Part shown: piece by piece, positions 5,636 to 9,730 of the stretch | How the letters are laid out: the number at the start of each line of letters is the position of its first letter | Numbering within the stretch: position 1 is the stretch's first letter | NCBI GenBank assembly: GCA_046729895.1 | Contig: JBKPHP010000215.1 | Coordinates: forward strand, 1-9,730 | From: DASXBA01 sp046729895 | GTDB lineage: Bacteria > Actinomycetota > Thermoleophilia > Solirubrobacterales > Thermoleophilaceae | Reading direction: 5' to 3' | DNA: 9,730 nt | The notes under the pieces: generated by a model | The model's database searches: none | What the model was told of the DNA's origin: nothing | The model's input: the letters and a program-made list of their open reading frames with translations, nothing else | Position numbers and translations under genes: made by a program

Positions 5636-6559
5636 TCATTCCCGCACGTGCAGCACGGTCTTACCCCGCACACGACGATCGAGCAGAGCCCTGATCGCCG
5701 GGCCGGCCTCCTCCCAGCTCGCCTCGAGGGAGACCTGAGGATCCAGCTCCCCGGCCGCCACGAGCTCGGCGAGGTAGCGCAGATCGCGGCCGCCGGAGCC
5801 GCTACGAGGCAACTCCCGGAAGATCATGAAGCCGTAGAGTCGCGCTCCTGTCGAGCGGTAGAAGCTCGAGGCCCGGAAGCGGACCTCCTCCCCCGAGGAG
5901 TCGCCGAAACTGACGACCCAGCCGTCCGGCGCCACGCGCTGCAGCGCGGCCGCGAGCGAGGCACCGCCCACCGACTCGAGGATGACGTCGAAGGCGCGGC
6001 CCTCCGCCGAGAGCTCGGTGAGCACCTCGTCCGCGCCGAGCTCGGTCAGCCCGTGCGCCCGCTCGGCGTCCCGCGCCACGGCCGTGACGCGCGCTCCCGC
6101 CCTTGACGCGAGCTGGACCGCGAAGCGCCCCACGCCTCCCGCTCCTCCGGTGACGAGGACTTCGCGGCCGATCACCGGGGCCAGCTGCAGCATCAGGTAG
6201 GCGGTCAGGCCGGCCACCGGGAGCGTCGAGGCGGCGGCGAACGAGACCCCCGCGGGAAGCTCGGCCAGGGTCTCGGTCGGCACCGCCGCCCGCTCCGCCC
6301 AGGCGCCGGAGCCCACCAGCCCCACCACCCGAGCCCCCACCCCCGGGCCGCTGCCGTCCTCCGCCCGGCGCGCCATGACCCCGGCGACGTCCCAGCCCGC
6401 CACGAACCCAGGCGGCCGCTCCGGCAAGCGCCGCGACTCGCCCCGGTTGAGCGAGACGGCGTGGACGTCGACGAGCGCCTCGTTCGGGAGTGGTCGCGGC
6501 TCCTCCACCTCGCCCAGCTCGACGTACGGCGGCTCATCGGTGACGACGAGCGCGCGCAT
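5636..6559 (-). CDS. Zinc-less MDR oxidoreductase, NADPH:quinone reductase-like (307 aa)
   Basis: A medium-chain dehydrogenase/reductase of the quinone oxidoreductase type. The N-terminal GroES-like domain (residues 1-100) holds VDVHAVSLNRGESRRL and PGFVAGWDVAGVMAR, with none of the Cys/His ligands of zinc ADHs. The cofactor domain shows LVTGGAGGVGRFAVQLASRA at 135-154, the A-x-x-G-G-V-G dinucleotide loop of this family, followed by GARVTAVARDAER with an Arg that favours NADPH. The length is slightly short but complete, ending TVLHVRE. Members reduce quinones or enones; the substrate here is unknown. It begins 3 nt after the aldo/keto reductase stop on the same strand, so the two are almost certainly one transcript with related redox roles. 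It converges on the small membrane protein gene. Confidence 0.9.
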   Translation of the reverse strand: MRALVVTDEPPYVELGEVEEPRPLPNEALVDVHAVSLNRGESRRLPERPPGFVAGWDVAGVMARRAEDGSGPGVGARVVGLVGSGAWAERAAVPTETLAELPAGVSFAAASTLPVAGLTAYLMLQLAPVIGREVLVTGGAGGVGRFAVQLASRAGARVTAVARDAERAHGLTELGADEVLTELSAEGRAFDVILESVGGASLAAALQRVAPDGWVVSFGDSSGEEVRFRASSFYRSTGARLYGFMIFRELPRSGSGGRDLRYLAELVAAGELDPQVSLEASWEEAGPAIRALLDRRVRGKTVLHVRE

Positions 6560-6562
6560 CGG

Positions 6563-7585
6563 CTAGCGGCGCAGCGCCCCGGGCTCGAGCGCCGGGTTCT
6601 GCCAGCCCGAGTCGGCCGGGTTCAGGTTCGTGCCCGGTGGGACGATCTCGTCGATGCGGTCGAGCACCTCGTCGGGGAGCTCGACATCGGCGGCGCAGAG
6701 CTGCGACTCGAGGTGCTCCATCGTGCGCGGTCCAATGATCGCCGCGGTGACCGCGGGGTGGCGAATGACGAAGGCGATCGCGAGCCCGATCAGCGTCATC
6801 CCAGCGTCCTCGGCGAGCCTGGCGAGCGCGTCGGCCGCGTCGAGCTTGCGCTGGTTCTCCGGCAGCGACATGTCGTAGCGGCGGGGCAGCATCTGGGCGC
6901 GCCGTGAGGTCGGGACGTCGGCGTCCTTGCGATAGCGGCCCGAGAGCCAACCGGCGGCCAGCGGGCTCCAGACGATGACGCCCATGCCGTACCGCCGGCA
7001 GGTCGGGAGCACGTCCGCCTCGATCGCGCGAACGAGCAAGGAGTACGGCGGCTGCTCGCAGACGAAGCGCTCGCGGCCACGCCGGTCCGCGACCCACTGC
7101 GCCTCCACGATCTTGCTCGCCGGGAAGGTGGAGGAGCCGACGTAGCGGACCTTGCCGGCGTGCACGAGATCGCTCAAGGCGCCCAGCGTCTCGTCGATGT
7201 CCGTGTCGGGCTCGGGGCGATGGATCTGGTACAGGTCGATCCAGTCGGTGCCGAGCCGCCGGAGGCTGTTGTCGACCTCACGGATGATCCAGCGGCGCGA
7301 GTTGCCGCGCTCGTTGGGGTCGTAGCCCATGCTGCCGTGGACCTTGGTGGCCAGGATCACGTCGTCGCGGCGTCCGCCGGCCAGCGCCTTGCCGACGATC
7401 TCCTCGGATTCGCCGCGGGAGTACACGTCCGCCGTGTCGATGAAGTTGATTCCCGCGTCGAGCGCCCGGTGGATGATGCGGATCGACTCGTCGTGGTCGG
7501 TCTCTCCCCACGCCCCGAACATCATCGCGCCCAGGCAGAGCGGGCTGACCCGCAGCCCGGTGCGGCCGAGGGGGCGGAGATCCAT
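6563..7585 (-). CDS. Aldo/keto reductase (340 aa)
   Basis: An NADPH-dependent (beta/alpha)8 oxidoreductase of the AKR superfamily, resembling the YajO/general-stress-type reductases. It opens MDLRPLGRTGLRVSPLCLGA. The catalytic tetrad is visible as Asp50 and Tyr55 (FIDTADVY), Lys81 (ILATKVHG) and His122 (DLYQIHRPEP). C-terminal cofactor-binding elements include VIVWSPLAAGWLSGRY and AAIIGPRTMEHLESQL. The reaction is carbonyl to alcohol with an unknown substrate. The frame is open 33 codons further upstream, but homologs start at MDLRPLG-like sequence and TACGCT ends 7 nt before the ATG at 7585. The upstream part would also cross the divergent DUF202 promoter. It is first in a two-gene unit with the MDR reductase. 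Confidence 0.93.
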   Translation of the reverse strand: MDLRPLGRTGLRVSPLCLGAMMFGAWGETDHDESIRIIHRALDAGINFIDTADVYSRGESEEIVGKALAGGRRDDVILATKVHGSMGYDPNERGNSRRWIIREVDNSLRRLGTDWIDLYQIHRPEPDTDIDETLGALSDLVHAGKVRYVGSSTFPASKIVEAQWVADRRGRERFVCEQPPYSLLVRAIEADVLPTCRRYGMGVIVWSPLAAGWLSGRYRKDADVPTSRRAQMLPRRYDMSLPENQRKLDAADALARLAEDAGMTLIGLAIAFVIRHPAVTAAIIGPRTMEHLESQLCAADVELPDEVLDRIDEIVPPGTNLNPADSGWQNPALEPGALRR

Positions 7586-7592
7586 CACCGTG

Positions 7593-7598
7593 AGCGTA
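7593..7598 (-). promoter_or_regulatory. -10 element TACGCT for the aldo/keto reductase / MDR unit
   Basis: TACGCT on the minus strand is followed by 7 nt and the ATG at 7585. It sits 11 bp from the divergent DUF202 -10 element, so polymerase bound at one would block the other. Confidence 0.5.
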
Positions 7599-7609
7599 CC
7601 CGGCTGCGT

Positions 7610-7615
7610 TAGCTT
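7610..7615 (+). promoter_or_regulatory. -10 element TAGCTT for the DUF202 gene
   Basis: TAGCTT ends 7 nt before the GTG at 7623, which selects that GTG among the open upstream codons and predicts a leaderless message. Its -35 region would lie inside the divergent -10 and start of the aldo/keto reductase gene. Confidence 0.5.
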
Positions 7616-7622
7616 CCTGCTC

Positions 7623-7871
7623 GTGGCGGTGGAGCGCGGAGTAGGGGACGCCACCAGGCGGACGCGGCTCGCGAACGAGCGCACCTATCTCGCGTGGTGG
7701 CGCACCGCGCTGGCCGCCTTCGCGGTTGCGCTCGGGACCGGGAGGGTCGTACCCGAGCTGGCTGGGGGGGCACACTGGCCGTACGTGGCGATCGGCACGG
7801 GCTTTGCTCTTCTCGGCCTCGCCTTCACCGGCTACGCCTTCCGGCGGCACTTCGAGGTGGAGGAGGCGTGA
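7623..7871 (+). CDS. DUF202 family membrane protein (82 aa, lacks the usual third helix)
   Basis: DUF202 (YidH-like) is recognised from TRLANERTYLAWWRTALAAF (residues 14-32), with its conserved N-E-R-T-x-L-A-W-x-R-T core entering the first membrane helix. A second helix spans about 53-73 (PYVAIGTGFALLGLAFTGYAF), followed by RRHFEVEEA and the stop at 7869-7871. Function is unknown in this family of small inner-membrane proteins. Relatives I recall continue for about 30 residues into a third helix. That segment is present here, but one frame away in the overlapping 30-codon frame at 7868-7960, so the gene may be split or frameshifted by loss of one G near 7866-7868. GTG 7623 is chosen from the TAGCTT hexamer 7 nt upstream. 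Confidence 0.85.
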   Translation: MAVERGVGDATRRTRLANERTYLAWWRTALAAFAVALGTGRVVPELAGGAHWPYVAIGTGFALLGLAFTGYAFRRHFEVEEA

Positions 7872-7960
7872 GCCGCGGCGAATATGCCCGGCCCGACGAT
7901 CGCTTCCTCGCCGCCGCCACGGTCGTCGGGCTGCTGCTGGGGATTGCCTGGTCGTGGTGA
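7868..7960 (+). CDS. 30-aa single-helix frame overlapping DUF202 (detached third helix, or small membrane protein)
   Basis: GTG at 7868 overlaps the DUF202 stop as GTGA and opens a 30-residue frame: a polar start VSRGEYARPDDR, then one hydrophobic helix FLAAATVVGLLLGIAWSW and a TGA at 7958-7960. GGAGG at 7859-7863 lies 4 nt upstream as a close ribosome site. Both the sequence and its position match the C-terminal third helix of full-length DUF202 proteins (Asp-rich turn, then a V-G-x-L-L-G helix). Three readings fit: a translationally coupled small protein that completes the bundle in trans, a natural gene split, or one frameshifted DUF202 gene spanning 7623-7960. An intact junction would read EEA-VSRGEY with one extra G. 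Confidence 0.5.
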   Translation: MSRGEYARPDDRFLAAATVVGLLLGIAWSW

Positions 7961-7974
7961 TCGTGACGGCCGGG

Positions 7975-7980
7975 TAGGTT
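7975..7980 (+). promoter_or_regulatory. -10 element TAGGTT for the SDR gene
   Basis: TAGGTT ends 7 nt before the ATG at 7988, predicting a near-leaderless transcript. It overlaps the in-frame TTG at 7979, which therefore cannot be the start codon on that transcript. Confidence 0.5.
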
Positions 7981-7987
7981 GTCCTCG

Positions 7988-8629
7988 ATGCGAGTCGCAA
8001 TCGCCGGAGCACACGGCAAGGTCGCCCTGCGGCTCACGCGCCTCCTCAGCGAGGGCGGGGACGAGGTCCTGTCGCTCATCCGCGACCCGGACCACGGAGA
8101 CGACGTCCGCGCCACAGGCGGCGAGCCCGTCGTCTGCGATCTCGAGGCGGCAAGCGAGGAGGAGGTCGCGCAGGCGCTGGACGACGCCGACGCTGTGGTG
8201 TTCGCCGCCGGGGCGGGAGCCGGAAGCGGCCCCGAGCGGAAGGAGACGATGGACTACGGCGGCGCCGCCAAGCTGATCGCGGCCGCCAAGGCTCGTGGCA
8301 TCTCCCGTTACGTGATGGTCAGCTCCATGGGCGCGAATCCCGACCGGGAGGGCGACGACACATTCAGCGCCTACGTGCGCGCCAAGGGTAAGGCGGACGC
8401 GGAGCTACAGGCGAGCGGGCTGGATTACACGATCGTCCGGCCTGGGCGACTGACCGACGAGCCCGGCATCGGGCGGGTCGCGCTCGGGGAGCGCGTGGGG
8501 CGCGGCCAGGTGAGCCGCGATGACGTAGCGGCGGTGCTCGCGGCGCTCCTTCGTGAGCGGGCCGCCGTGGGGAGGACTCTCGAGCTCGTCGCCGACGACA
8601 CTCCCGTGGACGAGGCGGTCAGGGCGTGA
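7988..8629 (+). CDS. NAD(P)-binding atypical SDR protein (NmrA/YwnB-like, 213 aa)
   Basis: An atypical short-chain dehydrogenase fold protein. The N-terminal MRVAIAGAHGKVALRLTRLL carries the G-x-x-G-x-x-[GA] dinucleotide loop (Gly7, Gly10, Ala13), and SLIRDPDH has an Arg typical of NADP recognition. Further family segments are ADAVVFAAGAG (67-77), ISRYVMVSSMGANPDR (105-120), the YVRAKGKADAEL stretch (129-140) where the Tyr and Lys sit in a Y-x-x-x-K arrangement, and GLDYTIVRPGRLTDEPG (144-160). Many relatives are redox sensors, epimerases or flavin reductases, and no substrate can be assigned. The start at ATG 7988 is supported by TAGGTT 7 nt upstream. Its last 11 bp overlap the convergent sulfatase gene end. 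Confidence 0.88.
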   Translation: MRVAIAGAHGKVALRLTRLLSEGGDEVLSLIRDPDHGDDVRATGGEPVVCDLEAASEEEVAQALDDADAVVFAAGAGAGSGPERKETMDYGGAAKLIAAAKARGISRYVMVSSMGANPDREGDDTFSAYVRAKGKADAELQASGLDYTIVRPGRLTDEPGIGRVALGERVGRGQVSRDDVAAVLAALLRERAAVGRTLELVADDTPVDEAVRA

Positions 8630-9730
8630 GCGGTCGCAGCCGGGGAGTGCCGCGGCCGACGATCGCGTAGAGCTCTACCCGATTCTCGCCGTCCCGCAGG
8701 GCGCTCTCCGGCACGAGCGCCGAGAAGAGCTGGGCCGCGCCTCGCCGCGGGGGGAAGGTGGGCGGCGTGGCCGCGATCGTCCCGTTCACGGCGACCGCGA
8801 TGTCGATCCCCTTGCGCGAGCCACTCCCGGTCAGGCGGCCCATCACCCTCACCGGAACCGACCCCGAGGAGCGCTGCACGCGCCGGTAGCGGCATGGGTC
8901 GTCGATCTCGGCCCGCGTGCCGCCCGGGGCGAGGACCGTCCAGCGCGAGACCTGTGTCTCCTGCAAGGAGCGCCGCCGGCCGAGGCCGAACAGCCCCGGC
9001 GGCGCGTTGCCGGAGCCGAACAGCCGAAGCTTCAGCCTCAGCGACGCGCTCCCCCGGCGCTTCAGCGACTTGAAGCTGAGCCGAAGGCGCTGGCCGGACC
9101 GCTTGACGAGCATCGTCGAGCTCGGGATTCGCCGTGCGGCCGGTCCGAAGACCGAGCGTCCTTGCACTCCCCGTGGCGGCCGCACGTGGGCAATCCGGGC
9201 GATCGTCGGGAGCACGTCAATCGTGCGGACGTGGCGGCCCAGGAGGCGGCCGGTCCGCTGGCCCGGCAGCTTGATGATCAACGGCGTGAGCGCAATGTCG
9301 CCCGCGTTGGCCCGGTTGATCTCGTGGCCGTTGCCCAGCCGGCCGAACCCTTCGCCGTTGTCGGCGGTGACGACGATCAGCGAGCGGTCGTAGAGGCCCG
9401 TGGACCGCAGGCGGTCGAGCACCCGTCCAAGCACGCGGTCCGTGAAGCCGACCTGGAGGAGATGCCGCTGGTAGGACTGGTTTACCAGCCACCGGTTGAA
9501 GTGCAGGAGGTTCCACGAGTAGCGGCGCGGGCCGGGTCCGTCCGAGAACCGCCGGCCGGATGGCAGGTAGCCCCATGGGGCGTGGGGCAGCAGGACGTGC
9601 TTGAAGTAGAAGGTCGGGCGCGAGGAGCCGCGGACGCCGCGGAGCCAGCGCCCGACCCGCTCGGGCCGCCCGGTGGCGAGCTTGTGGAGCACCGAGCGCC
9701 TGGTCTGCGGGCGCGAGCTCGGGCAGAGGC
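8619..9730 (-). CDS. Sulfatase-like hydrolase/transferase, 5'-truncated by window edge
   Basis: The C-terminal about 370 residues of an alkaline-phosphatase-superfamily protein (sulfatase or phosphoglycerol-transferase type). The frame is open to the window edge, so the GTG at 9692 is internal. The visible domain includes TFYFKHVLLPHAPWGYLPSG with a His-Ala-Pro-W motif common in this group, then LIVVTADNGEGFGRLGNGHE, where Asp-Asn and a downstream His are the expected metal ligands, and DIALTPLIIKLPGQ. The nucleophile Ser/Thr/Cys region and any N-terminal membrane helices lie off the edge. After VLPTIARIAHVRPPRGVQGRS comes a 160-residue tail with Arg-rich stretches and predicted beta strands (IDIAVAVNGTIAATPP; RVELYAIVGRG), perhaps a carbohydrate or envelope-binding domain. 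Action on envelope polysaccharide or lipid is an inference. Confidence 0.85.
   Translation of the reverse strand, partial: LCPSSRPQTRRSVLHKLATGRPERVGRWLRGVRGSSRPTFYFKHVLLPHAPWGYLPSGRRFSDGPGPRRYSWNLLHFNRWLVNQSYQRHLLQVGFTDRVLGRVLDRLRSTGLYDRSLIVVTADNGEGFGRLGNGHEINRANAGDIALTPLIIKLPGQRTGRLLGRHVRTIDVLPTIARIAHVRPPRGVQGRSVFGPAARRIPSSTMLVKRSGQRLRLSFKSLKRRGSASLRLKLRLFGSGNAPPGLFGLGRRRSLQETQVSRWTVLAPGGTRAEIDDPCRYRRVQRSSGSVPVRVMGRLTGSGSRKGIDIAVAVNGTIAATPPTFPPRRGAAQLFSALVPESALRDGENRVELYAIVGRGTPRLRPLTP

Noticed and set aside
4198..5673. Open 491-codon frame antisense to ADH, rhodanese-CBS and the small membrane protein
   Set aside because: Same reason: it spans three sense genes and their intergenic gaps, with no domain or promoter.
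7586..7684. 33-residue N-terminal extension of the aldo/keto reductase
   Set aside because: The extra residues do not look like AKR or a signal peptide, and they overlap the divergent DUF202 promoter and coding start.
1..9730. Mobile element, CRISPR array, tRNA/rRNA or biosynthetic cluster
   Set aside because: No transposase, integrase, regular direct repeats, cloverleaf or rRNA-like sequence was seen. The DrrAB-like exporter alone does not indicate an antibiotic cluster.

Overview
The window is about 9.7 kb of very GC-rich, gene-dense DNA with GTG and ATG starts, almost no intergenic space and actinobacterial-type proteins (a DrrAB-like exporter, DUF2277, DUF202, a stand-alone HIRAN protein, a class III alcohol dehydrogenase, and a sulfatase with a C-terminal beta-rich tail). 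The protein set recalls Thermoleophilia (Solirubrobacterales/Gaiellales), probably from an environmental or metagenome assembly. That placement is an inference from recalled protein similarity and was not tested. No rRNA, tRNA, CRISPR array, insertion sequence or prophage signal was seen, and no stretch over 300 bases lacks a gene.

Layout. 1-1532 (+): 3' part of a DrrA-type ABC ATPase, overlapping by GTGA a DrrB-type permease whose frame is broken by one extra C near position 950. 1543-1812 (-): DUF2277 protein. 1878-2518 (+): a two-gene unit of an unknown 94-aa protein and a PRC-barrel protein, joined by TGATG. 2521-2862 (-): small cupin. 2886-3359 (+): HIRAN-domain protein, divergent from the cupin across only 23 bp. 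3431-5211 (+): class III (FrmA-like) alcohol dehydrogenase overlapping by GTGA a rhodanese-CBS protein with an in-frame TGA. 5236-5559 (+): small two-helix membrane protein. 5636-7585 (-): an aldo/keto reductase followed 3 nt later by a zinc-less quinone-reductase-like MDR enzyme. 7623-7960 (+): DUF202 membrane protein, with its usual third helix in an overlapping 30-aa frame. 7988-8629 (+): NAD(P)-binding atypical SDR. 8619-9730 (-): sulfatase-like protein, cut by the window edge.

Regulation. All nine genes that cannot be translationally coupled to an upstream gene have a -10-like hexamer (TAnnnT in eight, CAGAAT in one) ending 6-9 nt before the chosen start codon. This predicts leaderless mRNAs throughout. 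The downstream genes of each unit instead overlap or nearly touch the stop of the preceding gene. Two of the divergent pairs have overlapping or nearly abutting -10 elements.

Functional themes. The window has one probable drug or lipid exporter, several NAD(P)-dependent oxidoreductases (class III ADH, MDR, AKR, SDR) and a possible thiol/sulfur unit (class III ADH plus rhodanese-CBS). The most interesting point is the in-frame TGA at position 68 of the rhodanese-CBS protein. I recall a cysteine there in relatives, and the TGA is followed at once by a hairpin. It is either a selenocysteine candidate or a nonsense change. Two apparent one-base frame lesions elsewhere in the window mean sequence quality or gene decay must be excluded first.
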